Shown piece by piece: positions 9,713 to 22,821 of a stretch of DNA of 64,000 bases. The first letter of the stretch is position 1. Every line of letters starts with the position of its first letter. Below the pieces are notes generated by a model that was given only the letters and a program-made list of their open reading frames with translations, searched no databases and had not been told where the DNA came from. Made by a program: the position numbers and the translations under genes. Origin of the DNA: Paulinella micropora (taxonomy: Eukaryota > Cercozoa > Imbricatea > Euglyphida); contig BJOX01000002.1 of the NCBI GenBank assembly GCA_009731375.1, forward strand, positions 760,800-824,799, given 5' to 3'.

Positions 9713-9889
9713 TGAAGACACAAGAAATATCTCACACCAGAGGACAAACGAAAGGCTAACAATGAAAAAGCAACCGCTTATTATTATAAACACCGCGAAG
9801 GAGTGAATATAAGAAGAAAGGAAAAACTGAAAGAACGAAACAGGAAACTTAAAGAGTATGAAGAAATGAAAGCAAGAGAGAAATCCTAA
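9710..9889 (+). pseudogene. Small basic helical protein, second codon TGA
   Basis: After the promoter-like block the sequence reads ATG TGA, then 57 open codons to TAA at 9887. The frame encodes KKYLTPEDKRKANNEKATAY and RRKEKLKERNRK segments. A pattern of LT-x-E/D-x-K-x-A followed by YY-x-K/H and basic heptads is common in small proteins of protist viruses. Either a point change made the TGA, or translation starts elsewhere, or TGA is read as sense here. The last is unlikely, because the neighbours give no support for it. Confidence 0.45.
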
Positions 9890-10006
9890 AGGTTGAAAAT
9901 ACTTTTTTCCATAAATGTAAAACAATTTCTGTTTAAAAGATAAGATTTTATTTATATATAATATCGGTAAAACAATTTAATTTATTTTATTATTTATATC
10001 CACACT

Positions 10007-10088
10007 AATATAAAAGTAAAATATGCCACCACCTTTACCGCCCAGACAATATAAAAGTAAAATATGCCACCACCTTTACCGCCCAGAC
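10007..10088 (+). repeat. 41-bp exact tandem duplication spanning a start codon
   Basis: Positions 10007-10047 and 10048-10088 are identical. Each has a leader (ATATAAAAGTAAAATATG) and the first codons for MPPPLPPRP. The upstream ATG (10023) is out of frame with the downstream gene and meets a stop after about 27 codons. The second ATG (10064) opens the real gene. The cause may be a recent slippage event or an assembly artefact. Confidence 0.85.
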
Positions 10089-10719
10089 CAACGAAGGAAA
10101 ATGTAGAACTAGCGAAGGTGAGGGCAAAGTTAAGGGAAACTGAGACACAGGAGGCGAAGAAGCGAGAGGTAAAACTCGTTGAACTAAGACCAATAAGAAA
10201 TAGAGGTATAAATGGCTTTAAATGCCCTTTTAAAAATCTCGATATAAATTTTTATGATATGGATGCGATTGAACTAACAATTATGAGAGCAGTCAGAGAT
10301 GTTAGAACTAGAGGTATGACAAACGAGGCGAGTATTCACGTTAAGTTTGCTTATATAACGGATGTTGATGATATTACGTTTTATAAATTGAAAACTTTCA
10401 ATGCAGTTAAGTTAAAAGACATTGATGAACTGTTTCGTGATATATATCTATATAATGAACAAAATCTTGAATCCAGTGCTCGCGGATATGAACGAATTAT
10501 TCAATACATAAATATTCAAATTATCCAAGAAGACGGAGGAGGTTGTAATTCTTCAGGTAAGGACTTGAAAAACAAAACGACAGAAAGAATTCATATTAGT
10601 CCAAGGAGTAAGGATAATAATTGTTTCTTCTATGTTGTTAAGGATATATTAAATTTACCTTTGAAAGTAAAATCAAAACTTAATAAAAAAAAGTATGTAA
10701 TGATATTAGGCAAGAATTC
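10064..10719 (+). CDS. Large protein N-terminus of the AT-rich island, possible viral replication protein
   Basis: 218 codons up to a 10-N gap, beyond which only (AAT)n follows, so the gene is truncated. It begins with a Pro-rich PPPLPPRP motif and a charged helix. Then comes a mixed alpha/beta region (FKCPFKNLDINFYDMDAIEL, RAVRDVRTRG, ASIHVKFAYI), and a DNNCFFYVVKDIL motif near residue 185. A short D-N-x-C-F/L motif after such a region resembles the N-terminal part of protein-primed type B DNA polymerases or related large proteins of Polinton-type elements. That identification is inference. With the zinc-finger gene and the shared promoter blocks it supports an endogenous viral fragment. Confidence 0.5.
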
Positions 10720-10729
10720 NNNNNNNNNN

Positions 10730-10744
10730 ATAATAATAATAGTA

Positions 10745-10799
<55 letters not shown>

Positions 10800-10806
10800 C
10801 AATAAC

Positions 10807-10849
<43 letters not shown>

Positions 10850-10851
10850 AC

Positions 10852-10934
<83 letters not shown>
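10730..10934. repeat. (AAT)n/(ACT)n microsatellite, SINE tail
   Basis: Trinucleotide array directly joined to the 3' end of the SINE at 10935. On the minus strand it is the SINE's (ATT)n tail. Confidence 0.9.
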
Positions 10935-10936
<2 letters not shown>

Positions 10937-11095
10937 GTGTTTCTCTGTCAATGGCTGATGCATTTCTGCACATGCGCCTCCATCGTCTCACCCGTGAGGG
11001 CAGTACGATGAATTGACGATAGGCTCTAATGACACCCCCGCAAGGGCAGTTCCAACACTTCCAGACGGACCGGTATGTTCAATGAACATACTGGT
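10935..11095 (-). mobile_element. tRNA-derived SINE, copy 1 (head lost in gap)
   Basis: Shares CTCTGTCAATGGCTGATGCA through the palindromic GTATGTTCAATGAACATAC block with the complete copy at 28171-28440. The tRNA-like head would lie right of 11095, where 10 N intervene. The sequence after the gap is different. Confidence 0.75.
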
Positions 11096-11105
11096 NNNNN
11101 NNNNN

Positions 11106-11689
<584 letters not shown>

Positions 11690-11845
11690 TTTTTTTTTTC
11701 ACAAGAAAATATTTTAATAATAATAAGACGTTGTACAAATAATAGAAACTGTTGTTGTCTTCGTTGGTTGGGCTGGTCTCCAGTCGTCGTGCAGAAGTGC
11801 TCTGGGAGTTATCAAGTGGTTTTGATGTCTCACCTCGAGTCACTA
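11690..11845 (-). mobile_element. LINE copy D: 5' end joined directly to 3' end
   Basis: On the minus strand: 95 nt identical to the 5' end of the full copy (TAGTGACTCGAGGTGAGACA...), then 51 nt of the element's 3' end and ten A. About 4.1 kb of the interior is missing. The junction falls at a shared AG (ACAACAACAG / GAATTAG). Flanking dinucleotides are not GT-AG, so this looks like microhomology-guided template switching, not splicing. Confidence 0.85.
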
Positions 11846-14800
11846 TTTTTTTTTTCACAAGAAAATATTTTAATAATAATAAAACGTTGTACAAATAATA
11901 GAAACTAATTCATAAATATTAATAGTCCTAGTCAGAGTGCTCATAATTTAAACTAGCTATAGCTAAAAGCTAATTACTCAAATCGACGCGATTCCCTGTA
12001 TGGGAAAGCAGATGCGAGGCTAATAGCCAGTCTCTTGTGCTGTGGGAGTCTGTGCGGATGTAGGCAGTTGGACTTCCTGAGTTGATGCATCCAGTTGATG
12101 TAATTCCAGCGATGGATTGCAAAGTGAAGAATAGTCTTGATCCGTAGAGCGTACGCTTGCGGACTGTAGATCGATGGCACGTAGAATGCTGCCTGCTCAC
12201 CGATGTTCCTCATGAAGACTTGAGCATGCGTTCCAAATCCACCGAAGCTAGACATGACAAAGGGGATGAATTCCGCGCCAGCCTGCTTACATCCTTCCGC
12301 GTGTTTGTTGATTTTTTCGGTTTCACGCTTCTCGATGGCAGCATTCACGTCGCGAATGGTATCTTCGACATAGGATGGAGCGATAGGGTTGGTGACTGCA
12401 AGATCAGTGTCGAGCTGTAGCGGAGAGATAGTATCCACAGCGAGGTCGATCCATCGTTTCTCGTCATTGTAGTAACGAGGCTCGAGCTTTGCGTTCCCCA
12501 CCTACCTTTGAAACGTCCTCGTACAATAGCTTTACAAGGCCATCATGCTTGAGCTTAGCAGCAGAACCGCTCTTGTGTGTGCATGTGTTGTCAGTGTGTG
12601 TTTCAAGTGCAGAGAGAGTGAGGAAGGTAGCTTTGCATTCGCAGCAAGCATAAGGTCCTGGGTCGGGTGGCCGTTCTTTTGATAGGTCGACGAGGCCGGC
12701 ACGCCTTTGTCCCATGAGATCCCATGCCTGATCTTGAAATACAAGGTATCTGTGGATGGGTGGGCATGTAAGAGCAATTTTAGCGCCTTCAGCAAGTAGA
12801 GCGTTCTGACGTGCTCGTTCAACGTCGGGGACGTCACGTGCTCGCCAGTTCTCAAATCGCTGAAAGTTGTGCTGAGCAAGAAAGCATTTTTGTAATTTGC
12901 AAAAACGTAGAGCATATTTATCAATATCGGCACGAGCAGATAGGTATGGAGAGGAGGGCAGAGCATAGTGTTGTATAAATGAGGGGAAAGAGAGAGAAGT
13001 AAAGTCATCACAAAGGGGGAGTAGAGTGGTGATGGGGATGGAGAGGTTGATGCCGCCCGAGTGCTTTGTAACTGGGTTGTCATTCGCCTGAGCGCGCAGT
13101 CGATCCAGAGTAGGACAGATTTCTAAGAAGAGAGGGAGAGGGTTAGGATGATACTTATTATCAGCATTCAAAACGGATGCAGCATAGCTAGGATTCACTA
13201 TCTCAAGCGCGGCCCAAATCCTGGGTGCAGCGTCTGCAAGTGATGCAGCGTATGCGATGGGGGCAAGAGCCTTAACATCAGACAATCCGAAGCCACATGA
13301 GTGTACAGGCAGGCAGGCTTGAGCACGAACTGAGTTCTGCACGTCATCAGGTAGCGAGTGAAAGGCACCTGCATCTACACCAAAGACATGCAAGAATGTG
13401 TCGTGCATGTGATGATCGATCTGGTTGATGATGTTTGAGAAGAGAGATGTGGGGATGGTGCGCATGAGATGAACAAGATAGCTGGGCAATGTTTTGGATA
13501 AAGTGTGGTATGCAATTTGATGTTCCATTCTCTCATCTTTGAGAGCGTCAAAGACAGGTAAGATTTTGGATAATACGTCCTTAGATATCTCGTTCATCAT
13601 CTCTTGCTTCCATTCGTCGTCCTTGAAGACGCCAATTACGCCCTTGAGCGTCTTCGTCCACCCGTGCTTGATTGGTTTCCCATGTTCCGTAGCAAAACCG
13701 ATAAGTGATTGTGGCGGTGGATGGCGTGACGGCCAGAGGATGCATTCAATGTTGAAGTTGATATCATAATGCTTATTAGCAATGAACTTCTTGGTCACCA
13801 GGCAGCGACGACTGATTCCGCATCGGTACCCACGAAGTGAAAGTTGTCTGCATACGATATACACTCTGCTCGCGTACCCTCAAGTGCTTCTTCCGTAAGG
13901 CCAATCATGGAGTTGCATGCCAGTGCCATTGATAGAGAGCAGCCTTGATTACAGCCATCGTTGTGGCCCATGCCAATGTATGGCTTCCCTGACCAATCTT
14001 TGTAGACAATCCATGATTCCGCATCATTGCCATATTGTAGGTCGATACAGCCGTAGTGATACTTAAGCTTCTCTTGATTGTAGGCAGCTTGAAGCATTGC
14101 TTTCCTTTCTCTGCTGTTGAAGAAATTCTCTGCATCCAAGATAATGCAGGCTGGGGAAGGGGCTGCTGGGCAGGAGAGGACTGGATGGTGAGGATAGCGG
14201 CTTGAGATCATCCGTTCAAGCCTACAGCGTATTGTGTACGGTGCAAGAGCGTATCTTGTCCTGGCGCTCGATCATGCTTGATAGTAATGGCGCGATCGAC
14301 GATAGTAAGGAGGCCACATCCCCACGAGAGTGGCCGCAACTTTTCTTTCTTTTCGTTGTACCACTTTCCCATGCAGTCTCTGACACGTAGGTGGGGTCTC
14401 GTCATTGCAGGAATGTTGTTGTGTGCAAGGTGAGATAGTAGGCTGATGAGGCAATCCTTGCTGTTAGGATCGTCGAGAAGATATAGGAGGAGCTTGGGCG
14501 TCCATCCATAAATGTCTCTAAGATTATCGCGCTGGAGCTGGGATATGGCTGCCCGTACATTAGCATCTTCAATTTTTACCAATACCTTGCTAGGTGGGCT
14601 TGGTAAAGCGCTGCTGTTTGAGCTAGGAGCTCGCTTCAGCAGCTTATGAGCAAGCTTTTCTTGTACTTTGGAATCAGTTATATCCGCAGGCGCATCCAGG
14701 TTTGTAATCTTATCGGATTTATGGGTCTTGTTACCCTTGGTGATGCGTTTGATGTTCCTGATCAGCCGTTCCTTTGTATCAAGGTTTGGCCGCCGGTCAT

Positions 14801-16171
14801 CATCAGCAGGAGGGGCCGGCATGCTGGCGGAGGTGATTGATGATGGCATGCTGAGGCGTTGCAGCTGAGCTTCAAGCTTCTTGCTTGGTCTTCGTTTGGA
14901 CATTTGAAGGGGAAGGCTAGGAAGGCGAGGATAGCGTTGTGCAGGGTAGCGTCATCAGCAACGCCTGCATCCCACCTGCTCAGAGCACTAGCAAGAGGTT
15001 TGATGATATTGTTGTGTGCAGAGGTTTGATAGATTCGTTGTAATTCAACAGGTAATGATTCCCACGTGGGGTGTGTTGCAATGCATGGAAACATGTCAAG
15101 GATAGTAGTGCCTGTCTGTAGGTCAGGGCCAGATCGAGGGTCAGTGTCAGGCATATGTTGTGAAGAGTCAGGTGAGGCAGGTGTAAGTGATAGTGAAGGT
15201 GAAGCAGCATGTGATGCTGGAGGTGCATGTTTATTTTCATTTATAGCAGGTGAGGCAGGTGGTTGGGATAGCAGAGGAGAGAGAGAGAGAGATGGGTAGA
15301 GTGTGTATCGGCTTCGGGCTCCTGCAATTCGGCTTCTTCTTGAGTTGTTGCCTGAGATAGAGATGAAGAGAGAGNNNNNNNNNNAGATAGAGATGAAGTG
15401 AGAAGAATAGATAGTGTAACATGGTAAGAGGGTGAGGGAGGCAGAGGTTGAGTGGGTGCCCATGCATTGGGGTCGTCATATAAGGGATTATTATGAACCC
15501 AAGGTGCAGGGCGAGGAGAAGGTACAAGAATGTGAGAAGAGAGAGGTGAAATAATAGGAGAATGAGGGGGAGAATTAGATGGAGTGATAGAGAGATGAAG
15601 AGGGTTGCTAGGTGTGCTGTGAGTGGAGTGTGTGCTACGGGAGAGAGAAGAGATAGCGGCAGCTGTAGAGGTGTGTGCAGGGCTAGAGAGGGAGGTGTTA
15701 TTCGCCAGTGCTGCACGTTTGGCTTGACTAGCTGCTTTAGTCGATCCCTTAGGTCGTCCCCGTCGTTCAATTCCGTCGGCTTTGCGTTTTCTGGATGCAG
15801 GTGCCGCTGCCTTCGGTTTCTGAGATGAAGGGTGGATGGGTTGGTCGGCTGCTGGGTAGGACAGCAGAACGGAGGCAGTGCGCTTCCTTTTCACACCTGT
15901 GCTGGAAGCAGATGCAGTATAATAGTGATAGCAGTGATAGCATGTTGTTGAATGTGAGTGTGAGATGAGTGAGATGTAGTTGTGAGAGAGGGTTGAGGTT
16001 GGAGGTGTGAGGAAGTTGCTCCATTTGTCGAAGTTCCTGCGTTTGTCGAAGTCTGCCTTTTAGTGTCGGCGTTGCTGTTGTTGTCTTCGTTGGTTGGGCT
16101 GGTCTCCAGTCGTCGTGCAGAAGTGCTCTGGGAGTTATCAAGTGGTTTTGATGTCTCACCTCGAGTCACTA
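11846..16171 (-). mobile_element. LINE copy C, near full length (4.3 kb)
   Basis: The 5' end (16171, TAGTGACTCGAGG) abuts ten A that end copy B. The 3' end (TTTTCTTGTG plus ten A, 11846-11855) abuts the 5' end of copy D. The identical 5' terminus in C and D marks the true element start. Content on the minus strand: a Ser/Thr/Pro-rich N-terminal region with an AT-hook, RT, zinc finger, restriction-like endonuclease, then a short 3' UTR (11856-11973). There is no visible target-site duplication, as expected for insertion in an A run. Confidence 0.88.
11974..15894 (-). pseudogene. LINE polyprotein: AT-hook, RT, zinc finger, restriction-like endonuclease; frameshifted
   Basis: Read on the minus strand in order. 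ATG 15894 and an AT-hook-like RRGRPKG (15745-15766). RT fingers with GWTPKLLLYLL (about 14500) and LRPLSWGCGLL. RT motif A ILDAENFFNS (about 14120-14145) and GCNQGCSLSMA. Motif C reads YADN (13844-13855) instead of YADD. Next are thumb, a CCEC...H...C/H finger (about 12620-12660), and a C-terminal endonuclease-like domain with YYNDEKRWIDLAV and EFIPFVMSSFGGFG. Frames change near 15285 (in a CT run), 14905, 14208, 13800 and 12500, so the copy is dead. A 10-N gap lies at 15375. A C-terminal PD-(D/E)XK-type endonuclease places it with R2/NeSL/CRE-like LINEs, which are often site-specific. Confidence 0.85.
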
Positions 16172-16865
16172 TTTTTTTTTTCACAAGAAAATTTTTAATA
16201 ATAATAAAACGTTGTACAAATAATAGAAACTAATTCATAAATATTAATAGTCCTAGTCAGAGTGCTCATAATTTAAACTAGCTATAGCTAAAAGCTAATT
16301 ACTCAAATCGACGCGATTCCCTGTATGGGAAAGCAGATGCGAGGCTGATAGCCCGTCTCTTGTGCTGTGGGAGTCTGTGCGGATGTAGGCAGTTGGACTT
16401 CCTGAGTTGATGCATCCAGTTGATGTAATTCCAGCGATGGATTGCAAAGTGAAGAATAGTCTTGATCCGTAGAGCGTACGCTTGCGGACTGTAGATCGAT
16501 GGCACGTAGAATGCTGCCTGCTCACCGATGTTCCTCATGAAGACTTGAGCATGCGTTCCAAATCCACCGAAGCTAGACATGACAAAGGGGATGAATTCCG
16601 CGCCAGCCTGCTTACATCCTTCCGCGTGTTTGTTGATTTTTTCGGTTTCACGCTTCTCGATGGCAGCATTCACGTCGCGAATGGTATCTTCGACATAGGA
16701 TGGAGCGATAGGGTTGGTGACTGCAAGATCAGTGTCGAGCTGTAGCGGAGAGGTAGTATCCACAGAGGTGAAAACAGCGAGGTCGATCCATCGTTTCTCG
16801 TCATTGTAGTAACGAGGCTCGAGCTTTGCGTTCATCCCACCTACCTTTGAAACGTCCTCATACAA
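16172..16865 (-). mobile_element. LINE copy B, 5'-truncated, endonuclease frame intact
   Basis: Starts inside the coding region (LYEDVSKV) right after the A-tail of copy A. It runs through the endonuclease domain (16299-16865, open throughout) and 3' UTR to ten T (plus strand) at 16172-16181. Relative to copy C it keeps 12 nt (four codons, FTSV) and 2 nt that C has lost, so it is not a simple duplicate of C. It shows the undamaged domain order across the 12500 frameshift of C. Confidence 0.88.
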
Positions 16866-17003
16866 TTTTTTTTTCACAAGAAAATATTTTAATAATAATA
16901 AAACGTTGTACAAATAATAGAAACTAATTCATAAATATTAATAGTCCTAGTCAGAGTGCTCATAATTTAAACTAGCTATAGCTAAAAGCTAATTACTCAA
17001 ATC
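16866..17003 (-). mobile_element. LINE copy A, 3' UTR only
   Basis: 138 nt matching the 3' UTR of copies B and C, ending in nine A (plus-strand T at 16866-16874). It is 5'-truncated at GATTTGAGTAATTAGC. Copy B begins at the next base. Confidence 0.88.
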
Positions 17004-17017
17004 TTTTTTTTTCACAA
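17004..17017 (-). mobile_element. LINE copy E, terminal stub
   Basis: TTGTG plus nine A on the minus strand: the last few bases of the element and its tail, next to T-rich sequence. It extends the head-to-tail series to five. Confidence 0.5.
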
Positions 17018-17046
17018 TTTTTTTTTAATTTTTTTTTATTATTATT

Positions 17047-17555
17047 ACAGTAAGCAAGGTTTAATGAGAAAAAGACGAAAGAAAAATGAAGAAGAGCCTA
17101 ATTCAAATGAATTCTGGTTCCAAGGAACGACAGTACAAGCTCATCAGGAAATCTGGAACTAAGGTTCAACAGAAAGCTCCTGGAAAGAGTAAGAAAGAGG
17201 AAAAAGATAGAAAGAAAAAAAGGAAAAGGATAAAGAAAAAGCGAGGAAAAGAAGATAGAAGAACAAAAACAGTAAAGAAGGAAAACAGGAAAAAAAAAAA
17301 AAAAAGAAAAGGAACAAAGAACAAGACAAACAAAAGAAAGGAACAAACAACCAGAACAAAAGAGACAAAAACAAAACAAAAACAAAACAAAAAAGACAAC
17401 AAAGAGGCAGCAACAAGCACAAAAAAGCAAAACAAACAAACAAACAAACACAAGGCCAGACAGTAGCAGGGGAGACGATACTGAACTAGAAGGTAAGAAT
17501 GGAAAGCGCCAGAGAAGGTAAGACATAACAAGCATGGGCGCAAGTGAGATCAATT
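17047..17555 (-). mobile_element. Poly(A)-tailed retroposon family 2, copy 3
   Basis: Same 3' terminus (plus strand ACAGTAAGCAAGGTTTAATG) and body as the copies at 7.3 and 8.1 kb. Its 5' part is replaced by a (TA)n array from 17556. A further 3' fragment lies at 17611-17690. Confidence 0.7.
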
Positions 17556-18245
<690 letters not shown>

Positions 18246-18289
18246 CTTCCTTTATTTAGAAATCAAGGGAGAACCACTACAACTCCATG

Positions 18290-18482
18290 CAAAAAAGCTT
18301 TTGGTTGATTTTTGGATGAATTTCCGGGCAAGAATTTGGCACACCAGCAAACAACATGGCAGGCGGCTTTGGCAGCCTTTCGTGAAGGACAACACGACGT
18401 CCTTATCAAGTTTGTGGCTTCTCTTCCTCTCTCTCATACTTGGCTCTTTCCAGCTCGGATGCGCGGAGTGGTGTGCAAGTAG
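18290..18482 (+). CDS. Possible orphan exon between microsatellites
   Basis: A non-repetitive 280-nt island between (CTTT)n and (GA)n. One plus-strand frame from about 18317 reads NLAHQQTTWQAALAAFREGQ and WLFPARMRGVVCK to TAG at 18481-18483. The composition is protein-like, and GTAGAG at 18480 could be a donor. An overlapping frame is also open. No domain is recognised and no ATG is present, so this could equally be chance. Confidence 0.25.
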
Positions 18483-18539
18483 AGACGTGGACTTTGGACT
18501 TGGCTATGGGGTTTTTAGAGTATTGGATTTGCTTAGTTT

Positions 18540-19495
<956 letters not shown>

Positions 19496-19638
19496 CATAC
19501 AGATTCCTTTATTTCAATTTAGATTCTAATGATTTCTGAGGTTCTGGCGAAATCCCGGAGAAAATTGAGGGGGTTAAGATGTTGAAAGACGGCGTTGAAC
19601 TTCTCAATATTTTTCACAATATCCCGAAGTCCTGTTGG

Positions 19639-19640
<2 letters not shown>
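19496..19640. other. Short non-repetitive spacer
   Basis: About 140 nt of ordinary sequence between arrays. I see no feature in it. Confidence 0.5.
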
Positions 19641-19677
<37 letters not shown>

Positions 19678-20452
19678 GTAGGTAGGTAGGTAGGTAAGTA
19701 GGTAGGTAGGTAGGTAGGCAGGTAGGTAGGCAGGTAGGTAGGCAGGCAGATTAAGGAAGAGCTTCAGCCACCGCCTGCGTAGGTAGGTAGGTAGGTAGGT
19801 AGGTAGGTAGGTAGGTAGGTAGGTTAGGCAGTAGGTTAGGCAGGTAGGTAGGCAGGTAGGTAGGCAGGTAGGTAGGCAGGTAGGTAGGCAGGGTAGAGGC
19901 GCTTGCGTTTGCGGCCAAGCAGATTAAGGAAGGCAGGTAGGCAGGCAGGTAGGTAGGCAGGTAGGCAGACAGGTAGGTTAGGCAGATAGGTAGGCAGGTA
20001 GGTAGGCAGGTAGGTAGGCAGGTAGGTAGGCAGTAGGTAGGCAGGTAGGTAGGCAGGTAGGTAGGCAGNNNNNNNNNNTGGTAGGTTGGTAGGATGGTAG
20101 GATGGTAGGATGGTAGGATGGTAGGATGGCAGGATGGTAGGATGGTAGGATGGTAGGATGGTAGGATGGTAGGATGGTAGGATGGTAGGATGGTAGGATG
20201 GTAGGATGGTAGGATGGTAGGATGGTAGGATGGTAGGTAAGTAGGTAGGTAGGTAGGTAGGTAGGTAGGTGGGTGGGTGGGTGGGTGGGTGGGTGGTAGG
20301 GTGGTAGGGAGGTAGGTAGGTAGGTAGGTAGGTAGGTAGGTACGTAGGTACGTAGGTAGGTACGTAGATAGATAGATAGATAGATAGGGAGGTAGATGAG
20401 TAGTAGGTAGGTAGATAGATAGATAGATATATAGATAGACAGATAGATAGAC

Positions 20453-20486
<34 letters not shown>

Positions 20487-20539
20487 GTAGATAGATAGAT
20501 AGGTAGGTAGGTAGGTAGGTAGATAGATAGGTAGGTAGG

Positions 20540-20586
<47 letters not shown>

Positions 20587-20758
20587 GTATGATAGGATAG
20601 GATAGGATAGGATAGGATAGGTACGTAGGTAGGCACGTAGCTAGGTAGAGAGAAGGCGTGTGTGTGTATGTGCGTAAGATAGATAGATATTAATAGATAG
20701 ATAGATAGATAGGTAGGCAGGTAGGTAGGTAGGTAGGTAGGTAGGCAGGTAGGCAGGT

Positions 20759-20789
<31 letters not shown>

Positions 20790-20981
20790 TAGGTAGGTAG
20801 GTAGGTAGATAGATAGATATATAGATAGATAGGTAGGCAGGCAGGCAGGCAGGCAGGTAGGCAGGCAGGCAGGCAGGCAGGTAGGTAGATAGATAGATAG
20901 ATAGATAGATGGGTAGGTAGGTAGGTAGGTAGATAGATAGATAGACAGACAGACAGATAGATAGATAGATAGGTAGGTAGG

Positions 20982-21062
<81 letters not shown>

Positions 21063-21280
21063 GGATAGATGGATAGATGGATAGATAGGTAGGTAGGTAG
21101 GTAGGTAGGTAGGCAGGCAGGTAGGTAGGTAGGTAGGTAGGTAGGTAGATAGATAGATAGATAGATAGATAGATATATAGATACATGGGTAGGTAGGTAG
21201 GTAGGTAGATAGATAGATAGACAGACAGATAGATAGATAGATAGATAGGTAGGTAGGTAGATAGATGGACACAGACAGAC

Positions 21281-21316
<36 letters not shown>

Positions 21317-21466
21317 GGATAGATAGATAGATAGATAGGTAGGTAGGATAGGATAGGATAGGATAGGATAGGTACGTAGGTAGGTAGGTAGGTAGAGAGA
21401 AGGAAGGTCTGTAGCTAGGTAGAGAGAAGGCGTGTGTGTGTATGTGTGTGAGATAGATAGATATTA

Positions 21467-21504
<38 letters not shown>

Positions 21505-21532
21505 GGGTAGGTAGATAGATAGACAGACAGAC

Positions 21533-21576
<44 letters not shown>

Positions 21577-21719
21577 GGATGGATAGGATAGGATAGGATA
21601 GGATAGGATAGGATAGGTACGTATGTATGTATGTAGGTAGGTAGGTAGGTAGGTAGGTAGGTAGGTAGGTAGGTAGAGAGAGAAGGTAGGTAGTTAGGTA
21701 GGTAAGTAGAGAGAAGGCG

Positions 21720-21720
<1 letters not shown>
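19640..21720. repeat. 2-kb mixed tetranucleotide array (GATA/GGTA/GGCA) with (GGATG)n and (GGATA)n
   Basis: Near-continuous tetranucleotides: GATA, GGTA, GGCA, GACA. A pentanucleotide GGATG/GTAGGATG block lies at 20085-20240, and GGATA blocks at 20590, 21345 and 21590. Units AGAGAGAAGGCGTGTGTGTATG recur at about 20645, 21420 and 21710, showing larger-scale duplication of about 0.8 and 0.3 kb. The 671-codon minus frame is a stop-free TATC/TACC translation, not a gene. Confidence 0.95.
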
Positions 21721-22300
<580 letters not shown>

Positions 22301-22821
22301 AAAATCAATAAATTCAGAAAAGCAAGAGTTTTTTAATAGTTCAAATTCGTTATTAATATGTGGCAAAAAAAAACTAATTCATTCATATTGATAGTAATAT
22401 TGTATTTCTATGTAAATATTATTATTATTAATATTATAAGTAATATTAATATCTCTTTTCCGGCTGAGCCGATTTTTTTAGATGGGGTTGGCAGCGCAGA
22501 GGTACATTAGCTTCGATCATTTTTTTTTCCAAAAACGACTTAGCTTCACGTGGAAAAAAAGGCAGTCTGAGGGTCAGCTCTTTGAAAAAAAAAAAAAAAA
22601 CTTCGACTGAAAGGACTGAGCTGAAATTTTACCAGTCGATTTCTAGAGAATTTTCCAATATTTTATTAATATTAAAGTTTTTTTCACAAAAACAGCTCCG
22701 GTTGTCTCGGGAGAATTTTTTGAAAACCGGTCACTAAAAAGTTGATGCCGGCCGGCAACAGAGGATGACGGCCGGCATCATCGGACAATATATATCAATA
22801 AATTTCTTTTTTCTCCTCAGA
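22301..22821. other. AT-rich unique segment with hairpin at 22743-22780
   Basis: TGATGCCGGCCG and CGGCCGGCATCA (22743-22754 and 22769-22780) are perfect 12-bp arms around a 14-nt loop in an otherwise AT-rich stretch. TTTCTTTTTTCTCCTCAG at 22803-22820 is an excellent plus-strand 3' splice site, but the next bases are in the gap. No coding region can be supported. Confidence 0.5.

Noticed and set aside
11690-11845. Retrocopy of a spliced LINE transcript
   Set aside because: The removed segment does not start with GT or GC in register with an AG end. A 2-nt microhomology explains the junction better.
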